Source of the DNA: Streptomyces filamentosus
GTDB taxonomy: Bacteria > Actinomycetota > Actinomycetes > Streptomycetales > Streptomycetaceae
DNA: 64,000 nt
NCBI RefSeq assembly: GCF_014654895.1
Contig: NZ_BNBE01000004.1
Span: 434,001 to 498,000, forward strand
Reading direction: 5' to 3'
Shown here: positions 7,345 through 16,400 of the stretch, one piece after another
Position numbering within the stretch: the stretch's first letter is position 1
Layout: every line of letters begins with the position of its first letter
Notes under the pieces: model-generated
Databases searched by the model: none
Told to the model about the DNA's origin: nothing
What the model saw: the letters and a program-made list of their open reading frames with translations, nothing else
Made by a program: the position numbers and the translations under genes

Positions 7345-8661
7345 TCAGTCGTCGAGGGCGTCCATGACCTCGGCGAGGTCCACGAACTTGAAGTTGGTGG
7401 AGTCGCGGTCGCCGTCACCGGGGGCGTCGTGGCCGTCCTGGACGACGAGGAGCCCGTTGGGGTACTTGGAGCCGAGCGGGGCGTTCAGGACCGCCGCGCC
7501 GTCGCACTCCTCGGAACCGTCGAGGGTGTCGTCCGCGGCGGCGACCCGGAAGCCGCCCTCGTACTCGTTGGCGTCCTCCAGCTCGCGGTCATAGGCGGCG
7601 AAGGTGTTGTCGCCCTGGCTGGAGGCGAGGACGTAACCGTCGCCGTCGGGCTCGGTGAGCAGCGTCAGGCCCTCGACGTCCGAGGAGATCCTCGTGCCGC
7701 CGAAACCGGGGTCGGCGCCCGGCGTGCACTCCTCGGTCTCCTCGTCGTAGACGCCGGGGACGCCGTACTCGCGGACCTTGTCAATCAGCTTCGGCGTGCC
7801 GGTGAGGTCGGCGCGCATCCGCCAGACGCCGATGTCCTCCTGGCCGGCGTAGAGCATGCCGTTGGCCGGGTCGACGACCATCCCCTCGACCTGCGGCAGT
7901 TCACCGGGCTCGGCGCACGGGGACCACGAGGTGCCGTCGGGCAGCCGGAAGGAGGAGGGCAGGTCCAGGGCGCGGACCTTGCGGTACGTGACCTTGCCGC
8001 CCGCCGCCGGCAGCAGCTCCAGGAGGGCGATGCTGGTGCGCTCGCGACGGCTGACCAGGGCGTAGGACTTCCCGGTCGTCCGGTCCGTCCAGGTCGCCAG
8101 GCCGTAGGCGGTCCGCTGGTCGTTGATCTCGGCCTGGTCCTGCGAGAACACCGGCGGCGCGGCCGGGTCGGTGACGTCGCTCAGCGGGCCGCCGGCCCGG
8201 TCGCGGTCGATGCGGTAGAAGCTCAGCCGGTCGTTGCCCCGGTCGCTGGTGACGGCCAGATCGGCCTTCCCCGAGGAGAGCCGCAGACCGTGCACCAGGT
8301 CCACGTTGTTGAACCGGCCCGGAGCGTCGTCCTCGCCGGCGGCGGGCGGCGCGGCTATCGACTGCACCGGACGCGCGTCCAGGTCGTAGACGCGCAGGCC
8401 GCCCTCCTTCGCCGTGGCGACGACGAGGCTGCGGTCGGGCGCAGCGGCGTTGCGCCAGATGGCCGGGTCGTCCGCGTCGGCGTTGCCGCCCTCGTCGTCG
8501 TCGTGCAGCGCCGGCGTCTCCGCCCGGGGGGTCACGGACGGCAGCGAATCGGCGAAGACGCGGTGGTGGCCGTCGGCTTGGGCCGGCACGGCCAGCGCCG
8601 CCGCCGTGAGGGCCGTGGTGGCGGCCAGTACGGCGGACCGGACGATTGTGGAGCGAGTCAC
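7345..8661 (-). CDS. Secreted beta-propeller phytase (3-phytase)
   Basis: This 438-residue exported protein starts at the GTG at 8661, with GGAG seven to ten bases ahead. The signal peptide is at about 1-30 (RSAVLAATTALTAAALAVPAQA). The mature protein opens with DADDPAIW, the hallmark of six-bladed beta-propeller phytases, followed by repeated acidic calcium-binding segments (GRFNNVDLVHG, VTSDRGND, QVEGMVVDP, DVEGLTLL). Such enzymes hydrolyse phytate with calcium and release phosphate outside the cell. Phosphate control (PhoP) would be natural, but I could not identify a clear PHO box upstream; a CATGTACATG palindrome at 8746-8755 is the only striking element. Confidence 0.9.
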   Translation of the reverse strand: MTRSTIVRSAVLAATTALTAAALAVPAQADGHHRVFADSLPSVTPRAETPALHDDDEGGNADADDPAIWRNAAAPDRSLVVATAKEGGLRVYDLDARPVQSIAAPPAAGEDDAPGRFNNVDLVHGLRLSSGKADLAVTSDRGNDRLSFYRIDRDRAGGPLSDVTDPAAPPVFSQDQAEINDQRTAYGLATWTDRTTGKSYALVSRRERTSIALLELLPAAGGKVTYRKVRALDLPSSFRLPDGTSWSPCAEPGELPQVEGMVVDPANGMLYAGQEDIGVWRMRADLTGTPKLIDKVREYGVPGVYDEETEECTPGADPGFGGTRISSDVEGLTLLTEPDGDGYVLASSQGDNTFAAYDRELEDANEYEGGFRVAAADDTLDGSEECDGAAVLNAPLGSKYPNGLLVVQDGHDAPGDGDRDSTNFKFVDLAEVMDALDD

Positions 8662-8842
8662 GCGGTTCTCCTCGAAGAGGGGCAACTGTCTCGCGAGAGC
8701 TTGACCCCTCTTCGTTGCGACATGACTTCGCCGAACGTCACCTTGCATGTACATGAGGTGAACGACGTGCCAGGGAGCGCGGGGCGGGAGGCGGGACGGC
8801 CAGGGTCCTCACATGTGCGCGCCCGTCAGCTCACCCGGAGGG

Positions 8843-8877
8843 CCCTCCCCCCTCCCCCCTCCCCCCTCCCTCCCCCT
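8843..8877. repeat. C-tract array (G-quadruplex-capable on the minus strand)
   Basis: A run of CCCTCCC-type units is interrupted only by single T residues. The minus strand carries at least five runs of three or more G with one-base spacers, which allows a G-quadruplex. It lies between the 3' end of the gene at 8945 and the phytase promoter region. Confidence 0.8.
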
Positions 8878-8944
8878 TTCGTTTTCCTGTCCGTGTCACC
8901 CAGGGCGGGGCCCGTCCGCCCCGCCCGGGGAGCGTGGTCCCGGG

Positions 8945-9322
8945 TCAGCGTGCGGCGAGCAGGAGGCGGGCTTCGGTCTCCTGGTCACCCGAGACGGACT
9001 GCCGGGATTCGACGTCGAAGCCGGTGGCGAGCGTCTTCTCCACTTCGCCCACGGCGTGGTAGCCGCCGGTCAGGAGGACTCCCACCTTGCCGGCGAGTCT
9101 GGGTGGAGTGGCCTTCTCGTGCCGGCCGTCGGAGGTGTCGAAGGTGGCCGTCCAGACGGTCGTGACCGGCCCCGGGGCTTCCTTCTGGCCCGGCGGCACG
9201 ACGTCCTCCAGCCGATAGGCGTGGTCGAGGACCTCGAACACGGCCTGGGCGTCCTCCCGGCAGCAGTCGCTCAACTGGACGGTGACGTCGGTGTCGATGT
9301 GCAAGTCGTACACGTCGCTCAT
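8945..9322 (-). CDS. Uncharacterised 125-residue protein
   Basis: I do not recognise this protein. It is acidic, with no signal peptide or membrane segment, and begins MSDVYDLHIDTDVTVQLS; a double cysteine (SDCCRED) lies near residue 20. The strand-rich content (TVWTATFDTSDG, GKVGVLLTGGYH) looks like a small single domain. GAGGAG abuts the chosen ATG at 9322; an in-frame ATG at 9355 also has a G-rich element directly upstream, so the start is uncertain by 11 residues. It lies 59 bp downstream of the DUF6397-like gene on the same strand and may be cotranscribed with it. Confidence 0.65.
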   Translation of the reverse strand: MSDVYDLHIDTDVTVQLSDCCREDAQAVFEVLDHAYRLEDVVPPGQKEAPGPVTTVWTATFDTSDGRHEKATPPRLAGKVGVLLTGGYHAVGEVEKTLATGFDVESRQSVSGDQETEARLLLAAR

Positions 9323-9381
9323 CTCCTCGCGGCCCTTGTGCCACCCTTCCAGCATCCCCCTTCCCGTCCCGGAACGTCGCC

Positions 9382-10566
9382 TCATCCCCAGTCGCGCCGC
9401 CCCCTCCAGGCCCCGGCGGCCGCCGTCCCGCCGGGGAGGGAACGGCGGAGTCGTTCCAGCAGACCGGGGCGACGGGGGCGGGAGGGGCCGCCCGGCGGGT
9501 GCGTGTTTCGGGCGCGCGGCCGGCCCGGGGGGCGGTACGCCGGGGCGGTCTGCGGTGGGGCGCCCCGGGGTGGAGCGGCCTGTGGCAGGGACCGCTCCTC
9601 GGGCACGGGTGCGGGCGCGGGTGAAGGAGTGGGGGCCGGTCGGGCGGCGCGGGCTTCGGCCAGGGCGAGGGTGAGGTTCGTCCGGTGCCATCGGATCTCG
9701 TCCGGGCCGTCGGCGCGGAGGAGGCGTTCGGCGGTCTCGCGGGCCGTGCCGGCGAGCGGGAGGCCCGGCGGGGGCGCGGGGCGCAATCGGTCCAGGAGGG
9801 CGCGCTCGTGGGGGTCGTCGACGGTCTCCGCGAGCCGGTCCGGGTCGAGCAGGGAGGCGATCGCCGCCGCGCGGGCCCAGGGGTCGGCGGTGCCGCGCAG
9901 CAGCAGGGCGAGGTGACGGGAGCGCCAGTTCCTGGCCCGCAGGTCCTCGCCCGCCGCTTCCCTTTCGCGCAGTGCGACCGGCAGGCGGCCGGTGAGCAGT
10001 TCGGGGTGCGCCTCACCGAACGCGGTCACCTCGGCCGCCACGTAGAGCCAGATCACCGAGCGGTAGCGGTTGAGGTAGAAGCGCACCGGGCTCAGATGCC
10101 CGGTGCGGACCAGGCGGGCGAACCGGGTGGGGGCGACGGAGAGGAGGGCGGCCGCCTCGCCGGCGCCCACGGCCCGGACGCGGTCCCGGAGTCCGGCGGG
10201 GAAGTCCGGGGCCGCCTTGAGCCGGTCGATCTCGGCCCGCTCGACCGGGCGCCGCTCGGGCGGCTGGTCCCAGCCCACGGCCTCCCAGCCTCCGGACCGG
10301 GCTCGGGGCCGGACTCGGGGCCGGACTTCGGACGGATCACCGGCCCCGAGTCCAGCCCCGTCTCGGTTTCCGGGGCGGCCCCGGGCCGTTCCCTCCGCCC
10401 CCACGTCCGCATCCCCGTTCGTCTCCGCCCCCGTACCCGGGGGCGGGGACGGGATCGTCCTGATCAGGCCCAGCCGGACCGCGAGCCGGAACTCTTCGCG
10501 CCTCAGTTCCAGCTCTTCCGCGGCCCGGGCCGGTGCCACCGTCCACATCGTCTCGTCCACCGTCAT
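9382..10566 (-). CDS. DUF6397-like protein (Streptomyces-specific, unknown function)
   Basis: This 394-residue cytoplasmic protein starts with a helical segment of the type RAAEELELRREEFRLAVRLGLIRT. A low-complexity Gly/Arg insert lies at about 50-105. A second conserved block follows at about 145-215 (SVAPTRFARLVRTGHLSPVRFYLNRYR, then VAAEVTAF), and the end is Pro/Arg-rich. The pattern matches what I remember as DUF6397, a family largely confined to Streptomyces with HTH-like, DNA-interacting features; that attribution is from memory. Two DnaA-box matches lie 106-128 bp upstream of its start. No function is known. Confidence 0.75.
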   Translation of the reverse strand: MTVDETMWTVAPARAAEELELRREEFRLAVRLGLIRTIPSPPPGTGAETNGDADVGAEGTARGRPGNRDGAGLGAGDPSEVRPRVRPRARSGGWEAVGWDQPPERRPVERAEIDRLKAAPDFPAGLRDRVRAVGAGEAAALLSVAPTRFARLVRTGHLSPVRFYLNRYRSVIWLYVAAEVTAFGEAHPELLTGRLPVALREREAAGEDLRARNWRSRHLALLLRGTADPWARAAAIASLLDPDRLAETVDDPHERALLDRLRPAPPPGLPLAGTARETAERLLRADGPDEIRWHRTNLTLALAEARAARPAPTPSPAPAPVPEERSLPQAAPPRGAPPQTAPAYRPPGRPRARNTHPPGGPSRPRRPGLLERLRRSLPGGTAAAGAWRGRRDWG

Positions 10567-10671
10567 GGCGTCCGCCGCCTCCCCCGCTCGTTCGTCCCGG
10601 CCTCGGGCCGGTGCGGGTCCGGGCGACCCGACACGACGAAAGTAACGGAGAGTGATGGTCGCCGCACTCCC

Positions 10672-10694
10672 TGTGGAAAAGCGCCTGTGGACAA
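10672..10694 (-). promoter_or_regulatory. Pair of DnaA-box-like 9-mers
   Basis: On the minus strand, TTGTCCACA (10686-10694) is identical to the preferred Streptomyces DnaA box. TTTTCCACA (10672-10680) is a one-base variant in the same orientation, 14 bp away start to start. They lie between the orphan roadblock gene and the DUF6397-like gene, upstream of the latter. Two boxes are far fewer than at oriC, so this is more likely a regulatory or titration site, if functional at all. Confidence 0.5.
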
Positions 10695-10721
10695 CTCTCG
10701 ATGCGTCAGGGCATCGGTCGG

Positions 10722-11126
10722 TCAGGGCGCGAGGCCGTCCGGCTGGCGCGCGGAGACTCCCAGGTGTTCGCCCACGCGGTTGACCAGGAGCGTCATCTCG
10801 TACGCGACCTGGCCGACGTCTGCCTCCGCGTCGCTCAGCACACAGAGGCAGCTGCCGTCGCCGGCGGCCGTCACGAACAGCAGGGCCTCGTCGAACTCGA
10901 CCATCGTCTGCCGGGGCCGCCCCGCCCGGAAGTGGCGGCCCGAGCCGCGCGCGAGGCTGTGCAGGCCGGAGGAGACGGCGGCCAGGTGCTCCGCGTCCTC
11001 CCGCGCGAGGTCGCTGCTCGCGCCGGTCACCAGGCCGTCGTTCGACAGCACCAGCGCGTGCCGTATCGGTCCGACCCGTCTCGTCAGGTCGTCCAGGAGC
11101 CAGTCGAGCCCCTTGTCCAGCGCCAT
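10722..11126 (-). CDS. Orphan roadblock/LC7 domain protein (CvnB paralogue)
   Basis: This 134-residue protein has a roadblock/LC7 fold and is strikingly similar to the CvnB of the conservon that follows at 13038-13472. Both share DWLLDDL, LSREDAEHLAA-type, RQTMVE and AAGDGSC segments and end in RVGEHL. Roadblock proteins bind small Ras-like GTPases and act as activators or scaffolds in several bacterial systems. This copy has no cvnA, cvnC or cvnD beside it, being flanked by the DUF6397-like gene and a flavin/F420 protein, so it is either a duplicate recruited to conservon 1 or an independent partner of its GTPase. Confidence 0.9.
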   Translation of the reverse strand: MALDKGLDWLLDDLTRRVGPIRHALVLSNDGLVTGASSDLAREDAEHLAAVSSGLHSLARGSGRHFRAGRPRQTMVEFDEALLFVTAAGDGSCLCVLSDAEADVGQVAYEMTLLVNRVGEHLGVSARQPDGLAP

Positions 11127-11343
11127 GTGGTCCTCCCCCTCGTCGGTGCGGTTCCGCCGGCCGGGCCCCGTGCCCGCGTTCGCCGGTACGGACCGCGTGT
11201 CGCGGCAAGCCTTACGCACTGTCGTGGACAGGGCAAGCACCCCGTCGGCCCGGGTGTGCCGCCGAGCGGTCGCCGGGCCCCGGGTACCGGATGCCGGGCG
11301 TCATGTGCCGGGCGCCGAGGGCCGGGTGCCGCATCATGGACCC

Positions 11344-11769
11344 ATGACGAGGATGACCGAGGAACAGTGGCGGGCCTTCGTGTCGCAGGGGACCCGGACC
11401 GGCAAGCTCGCGACCGTCCGCGCGGACGGCAGTCCGCACGTGGTGCCGGTGTGGTTCGTGCTCGACGGCGACTCCTTCGTGTTCAACACGGGGAAGGACA
11501 CGGTGAAGGGACGCAACCTCGCCCGGGACGACCGGGTGTCGCTCTGCGTGGACGACGACGCCCCGCCGTTCTCGTACGTCACCCTGAGCGGGCGGGCCGA
11601 ACTGAGCGAGGATCCGGCGGAACTGGTCCGCTGGGCCACCCGGATCGGCGGCCGTTACATGGGCCAGGACCGGGCCGAGGAGTTCGGCGCGCGCAACGGG
11701 GTGCCGGGCGAACTCCTCGTCCGGGTGAAGATCGAGAAGGTGTCCTCGGCGGGCGGCGTCTCCGACTGA
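11344..11769 (+). CDS. PPOX class F420-dependent (flavin split-barrel) oxidoreductase
   Basis: This 141-residue single split-barrel domain shows the family pattern: GKLATVRADGSPHVVPVWFVLDG as two strands and a turn, NTGKDTVKGRNL for cofactor phosphate contact, then a VTLSGRAEL strand. Members of this size in actinobacteria bind F420 (some bind FMN or haem) and reduce diverse substrates. The ATG at 11344 gives the full N-terminal helix; MTEEQW at 11353 is a possible alternative. It is monocistronic between the orphan roadblock gene and conservon 1, and its substrate is unknown. Confidence 0.88.
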   Translation: MTRMTEEQWRAFVSQGTRTGKLATVRADGSPHVVPVWFVLDGDSFVFNTGKDTVKGRNLARDDRVSLCVDDDAPPFSYVTLSGRAELSEDPAELVRWATRIGGRYMGQDRAEEFGARNGVPGELLVRVKIEKVSSAGGVSD

Positions 11770-11929
11770 CCTCTCCGAGGACGTCCTGCGGATCCGGCCG
11801 GCCGCAGATGACGCCGTACGCCTCCGGCGCGCCTCCTCTCCGACCCTCATCCCCTCCGGCTCGCATCTCCCCCGGCGCCTCCCCCGAAGGCGCCGTCCCG
11901 AGAACACCGCCCCGAGAACACCGTGCGGT

Positions 11930-12538
11930 TCAGCCGACCGTGTCGAGGAGGCGGGCGGTGTGCATCCGGCCCGCGTACTCGACGACCCGGATGAGGACCT
12001 CCTTGCCGGAGTCGCGGTCGCGCGCGTCGCAGAGCACCACGGGGGTGCCCAGGTCCAGGTCGAGGGCGCGGGACACGTCCTGCGCCCCGTAGGAGCGGGC
12101 GCCCTCGAAGCAGTTGACGGCCACCACGAAGGGGATCTTCCGGTGCTCGAAGTAGTCGACCGCCGGAAAGCAGTCCTCCAGGCGGCGGGTGTCGGCGAGG
12201 ACGACCGCTCCCAGGGCGCCCTGCGAGAGCTCGTCCCACAGGAACCAGAAGCGGTCCTGTCCCGGGGTGCCGAAGAGGTACAGCGACAGGCCCGCGCGGA
12301 TCGTGATCCGGCCGAAGTCCATGGCCACGGTGGTGGTGGTCTTCCGGTCCACTCCCCCGGTGTCGTCGACGTGCTCGCCGGCCCGGCTGAGCCGTTCCTC
12401 GGTGCGCAGGGGCCGGATCTCGCTGACCGCGCCGACCAGGGTGGTCTTGCCGACGCCGAAGCCGCCGGCGACGAGGATCTTCAGGGCGAGAGCGTCGCCG
12501 CCGTCCGCGCCGGTGCTGTCAGAGCGCTCGTAGGCCAT
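11930..12538 (-). CDS. cvnD: Conservon GTPase-like ATP/GTP-binding protein CvnD (conservon 1)
   Basis: This 202-residue Ras-like protein is the switch of the conservon. The P-loop GGFGVGKTT is at 25-33; switch-2 is LFGTPGQDRFWFLW, where eukaryotic relatives have DxxGQ. The G4 position reads AVNCF instead of NKxD, so guanine specificity depends on other residues; CDARDRDSG takes the G5 position. CvnD of S. coelicolor conservon 9 was shown to bind guanine nucleotide and to contact the CvnA, B and C proteins at the membrane. It overlaps the upstream cvnC by 20 bp and is the last gene of the MHYT-cvnABCD transcript. Confidence 0.92.
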   Translation of the reverse strand: MAYERSDSTGADGGDALALKILVAGGFGVGKTTLVGAVSEIRPLRTEERLSRAGEHVDDTGGVDRKTTTTVAMDFGRITIRAGLSLYLFGTPGQDRFWFLWDELSQGALGAVVLADTRRLEDCFPAVDYFEHRKIPFVVAVNCFEGARSYGAQDVSRALDLDLGTPVVLCDARDRDSGKEVLIRVVEYAGRMHTARLLDTVG

Positions 12539-13025
12539 CGATCACTTCTCTCAGGATGCGTTCGTCGGGGAGCTGCGCGGGCGGTACGGGTCGGCTGACG
12601 CGTACGAAGCCCGATTCGAGGAGGTCGCCGAGGAGGACCCGGACGACGCCCACGGGGAGGTCGGCGTCGGCGGCGAGTTCGGCCACCGACTGGGTCTCGG
12701 ACCGGCAGAGGGCGAGCAGGGCGCGGTGTTCGGGGCCGAGGACGGCCTCCTCGGCCGGGCCCGGCGGGTCGTCGTCGACGACGACGAGGGCGATGAGGTC
12801 GAACCGTACGTTGCTGGGACCGGGTTTGGTGCGGCCGCCCGTCATCGCGTAGGGCCGGACGAGCGGCCCCGCGTCGGCGTCGTACCACTGGCTGCCGGGC
12901 GCGGGCGCCCCTCCGCCGAAGGGGTTCCCGCCGGCAGGGCTGCCGTCCGCGGAGCTCCCTTCCCCGGAGCTCCCCCCTGCGCGGTTCCCGTCCGTGGGAT
13001 TCCGGCCGGCGCTGTCCATGGTCAT
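12519..13025 (-). CDS. cvnC: DUF742 protein CvnC (conservon 1)
   Basis: This 168-residue protein has a Gly/Ser-rich N-terminal extension of about 45 residues (GGSSGEGSSADG-type), longer than in the other two conservons here. The DUF742 domain follows: VRPYAMTGGRT, a winged-helix-like segment with ELAADADLPVGVVRVLLGDL, and the closing signature VIDGLRAL. DUF742 proteins belong to the membrane complex of CvnA, CvnB and CvnD and probably bridge the kinase-like protein and the GTPase. The gene lies 12 bp after cvnB and overlaps cvnD. Confidence 0.92.
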   Translation of the reverse strand: MTMDSAGRNPTDGNRAGGSSGEGSSADGSPAGGNPFGGGAPAPGSQWYDADAGPLVRPYAMTGGRTKPGPSNVRFDLIALVVVDDDPPGPAEEAVLGPEHRALLALCRSETQSVAELAADADLPVGVVRVLLGDLLESGFVRVSRPVPPAQLPDERILREVIDGLRAL

Positions 13026-13037
13026 GGGGGTCTCCGG

Positions 13038-13472
13038 TCAGCCGGCGGCCGGTGGGGTCACCGTGAGCCGGGGCGGGGTGTGGAGGTGTTCGCCGACGCG
13101 CTTGACGAGCCGGGCCATCTCGTAGGCGATGAGGCCGATGTCGGCGCTGACGGAGCTGAGGACGGCGAGGCAGGAGCCGTCTCCGGCGGCGGCGACGAAG
13201 AGGAAGCCGTCGTCCATCTCGACCATGGTCTGGCGGACGCCTCCGGTGTGGAACTGCCGGCCGGCGCCCTTGGCGAGGCTGTGGAAGCCGGAGGCGATGG
13301 CGGCGAGGTGCTCCGCGTCCTCCCGGCTGAGCCCGCTGGAGGCGCCGACCGGGAGGCCGTCGCTGGAGAGCACCACCGTGTGCCGGACCTCGCGGACCCG
13401 GGTGACCAGGTCGTCGAGGAGCCAGTCGAGTTCGCCGGAGCGGGGGTGGGAGACCCTCTCGTGGTCGATCAT
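13038..13472 (-). CDS. cvnB: Roadblock/LC7 protein CvnB (conservon 1)
   Basis: This 144-residue roadblock/LC7 protein contains DWLLDDLVTRV, VVLSSDGLPVGASS, SREDAEHLAAIASG, RQTMVEMDDGFLFVAAAGDGSC and a C-terminal RVGEHL. It should dimerise and bind the CvnD GTPase. Its ATG overlaps the stop of cvnA (13469-13472), implying translational coupling. It is clearly closer in sequence to the orphan roadblock gene at 10722 than to the CvnB proteins of conservons 2 and 3, which points to a local duplication. Confidence 0.93.
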   Translation of the reverse strand: MIDHERVSHPRSGELDWLLDDLVTRVREVRHTVVLSSDGLPVGASSGLSREDAEHLAAIASGFHSLAKGAGRQFHTGGVRQTMVEMDDGFLFVAAAGDGSCLAVLSSVSADIGLIAYEMARLVKRVGEHLHTPPRLTVTPPAAG

Positions 13473-16400
13473 GCGTCGTCTCCTTCGGGTCGGTGGTCCT
13501 GGGGCGGGGTGGGGCGGGCGCCGAAGTAGGGGCCGAGGTCGGTACGCGCGCGTGCGTCGCTGCGCGGGTCGTCCGGGACCCGGCGCCAGGGCGGGTCGGA
13601 CGGCCCGTCGTGGCCCCTGCCGGCGCGGGGCGGGGTGGCGTGTCCCGTACCGGCGTTGGACGGAGTGGCGTGTCCGGTGCCGGCGGGAGGCGGGGTGCCG
13701 TGTCCCGTACCGGCGTTGGACGGGGTGGCGTGTCCGGTACCGGCCTGGGGCGGGGTGGCGGGCGGGGCGTCGTCGTGCGGGCGGGTGGTGCGGCCCCGCG
13801 CGTGGCCGGGCGGCGGGGCGGCCGGAGTGGCGCCTTCGCCCAGGGGGCGGCGGGTGCCGGGGGCGGGGCCGCCGCCGCGCTGCCAGCCGTCCCGGTAGGC
13901 CGCCATCCGGTCCCGTACCTCCTCGGGTGTCCGCTCCTGAGTGCCCGGGACCGCGGTGACGGGTGCAGGGGCGGGCGCGGGGGCCTCGCGCAGCTGCGGG
14001 ACGAGGCTCGCCTGCCGGATGCGGCGCGGGAGTCCGCCGTCGTCCCCGCCCTCCCGGTCCGCGGCCCCGGGGCCGCGCTCGTGCGCGGGCTCGGGCCTCG
14101 GCGCGGGAACCGGCCGCGGCGGTACGGCGTGACCGCGCGGGCGCAGGGTGGTGACTCCGGCCGGTACGGGGGCGGGTTCGGGGGCCGGGGCGGGCGCGGG
14201 TGCGGCCGGGGGCGTACCGGGGAGCGTCTTCGGGGCGGCTCCGGCGGACGCGGGGGTACGGGGCGCGGCCGGGGGCCGGGTGAAGCGGCGGGCCTCCGCG
14301 CGGTGGGCCTCCTCGCGCTCGCGGGCGGCGCGTTCGGCGGCGGATCCGCCGTTCCCCCCTGCGAGCCCGCCGATTCCCCCTGCGGGACCTCCCCTCCCCT
14401 CGACGGGGCCGCCGATTCCCCCCACCGGTCCGCCGATTCCCCCGGCGGCCGTCTCCGGGGCCGTGGCGGTGTCGGCCGTCCCCGCGCGGGCGGGGGCGGC
14501 GCCGGGGCCGCGGCCGGTCTCCGGAGCCTCCTGGAGGAGGTCGGTGGGGAGCAGGACGACGGCGGTGGTGCCGCCGTACGGGGAGGTCCGCAGGTGGACC
14601 CGGACGCCGTGCCGGGAGGAGAGGCGGCTGACGACGAAGAGGCCGAGGCGGTCGCTGTCGAAGAGGTCGAGCGCCTCGGAGCGGTCGATGCGGGCGTTGG
14701 CCTCGGCGAGGGTCTCCTTGCCCATGCCGAGGCCCCGGTCCTCGATCTCCAGGGCGTAACCGTTGCCGACGGGTTCGCCGCTGACCCGGACCTTGGTGTG
14801 GGGCGGGGAGAACTGGGCGGCGTTCTCGATGAGTTCGGCGAGGAGGTGGGTCAGGTCGGCGACGGCACCGCCCGCGACGGCGGTCTCGGGGAGCCCGCGC
14901 ACCTCCACGCGCGCGTAGTCCTCGATCTCGGAGACGGCGGCGCGGACGACGTCGGTGAGCGGGACCGGCATGCGCCAGGCGCGGCCCGGGGCGGCTCCCG
15001 ACAGGATGATCAGGCTCTCGGCGTGCCGCCGCATGCGGGTGGTGAGGTGGTCGAGGCGGAAGAGGTCGCCGAGTTCGGCGGGGTCGTCGGCGCGCCGCTC
15101 CATGCTGTCCAGGAGGTTGAGCTGGCGGTGGACGAGGACCTGGCTGCGGCGGGCGAGGTTGACGAAGACGCCGGAGATGCCGCTGGCCAGTTCGGCGCGT
15201 TCGACGGCGGCGGAGAGCGCGGCCCGGTGGACGGTGGTGAGGGCTTCGCCGACCTGGCCGATCTCGTCCTGGGGCGCGGGGCCGGGCGGGGCCTCCGCCT
15301 GGACGTCGATCTCCTCTCCGGCGCGCAGCCGGCCCATGGCGGCGGGGAGTTTGCGGCGGGCGATGCCCAGAGCGGTGTTGCGGAGGGTCACGAGTTCGAC
15401 GACGAGGCCGCGGCCGATCCGGACGGAGATGACGAGGGAGGCGGCGACGGCGAGGAGGCCGAGGACGACGGCGGCGCCGGAGGGGCTGAGGAGGCCGCCC
15501 GCGAAGGGGCCGGTGTCGGCGGAGGCGGCGCGCGCGTCGCCCTCGACGGCGGTGAGCCCGGTGCGTACGGCGGCGAGGGCGGCGTCCCAGTCGGCGGAGG
15601 GCACCGCGCGGACGGCGGGGCGGCCGTCCTCGGCGGCGGAGATCCGGTCCTCGGCCTCGGTGAGCCGGGCGTGGGCGTCGCCGTCGGCGAGCCGGGCCCA
15701 GGCGGCCCGGCCGGCCGGGGGGAGGTCGGGCCCGGCCGAGGCGAGGAGGGTGCGGCGGGTCTCCGCCGCGCCGGTGAAGGCCCGTTGGTGGTCGGCGGTC
15801 AGCCGGCCGGTGAGGTGGGCGGAGGCGAGGAGGGCGTCCTCGCGGGAGAGCATCTCACCGGCGCGGGCGATGTCGAGGAGCACGCGCGCGTGGGAGCCCT
15901 GTCCGGCGTCCTGGAGTCCGCTGAGGGCTCCGCCGACGGCGAGGCCGGACGAGACGGCGGTCGTGTACGCGTGGTACGCGCGGTCCGTGTCGGCGCGTCC
16001 CGCGACGGTGTCCGCGCGGAGGCGGACGAGTCCCTGGACCTCGCGGGTGAAGGCGCCGACGCGGTCGGCGACGTCGGCGGGCAGGTCCCCGGAGTCGCCG
16101 ACCGTGTGGCCGTCGCCGAGCCGGAGCCGGGCGGCGGCCTCGTCGGTGCGGCGGATCCGGTCCTTGAGCTCGGCGGCCCGCCCGGCGCCCGGGGCGGCGG
16201 CCTGGCGCACGGCGGCCCTGCGTTCCTCCTGGAGGGCGGCGAGGGTCGCGGCGACGGGCTGCCGGATGTCGGCGTCGACGCGCTGGAGCTGGCGGATCCT
16301 CGCCATGTCCTGGGCGGTGGTGACGGTGGCGAAGCCCCAGAGGGCGAGGAGGGAGACGACCGGGACCATGAGGAGCGAGACGATCTTGGCGCGTACGGTG

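Noticed and set aside
8690..8760. PHO box upstream of the phytase
   Set aside because: I looked for 11-bp direct repeats of the GTTCACC type and found no convincing pair, so I do not claim PhoP control.
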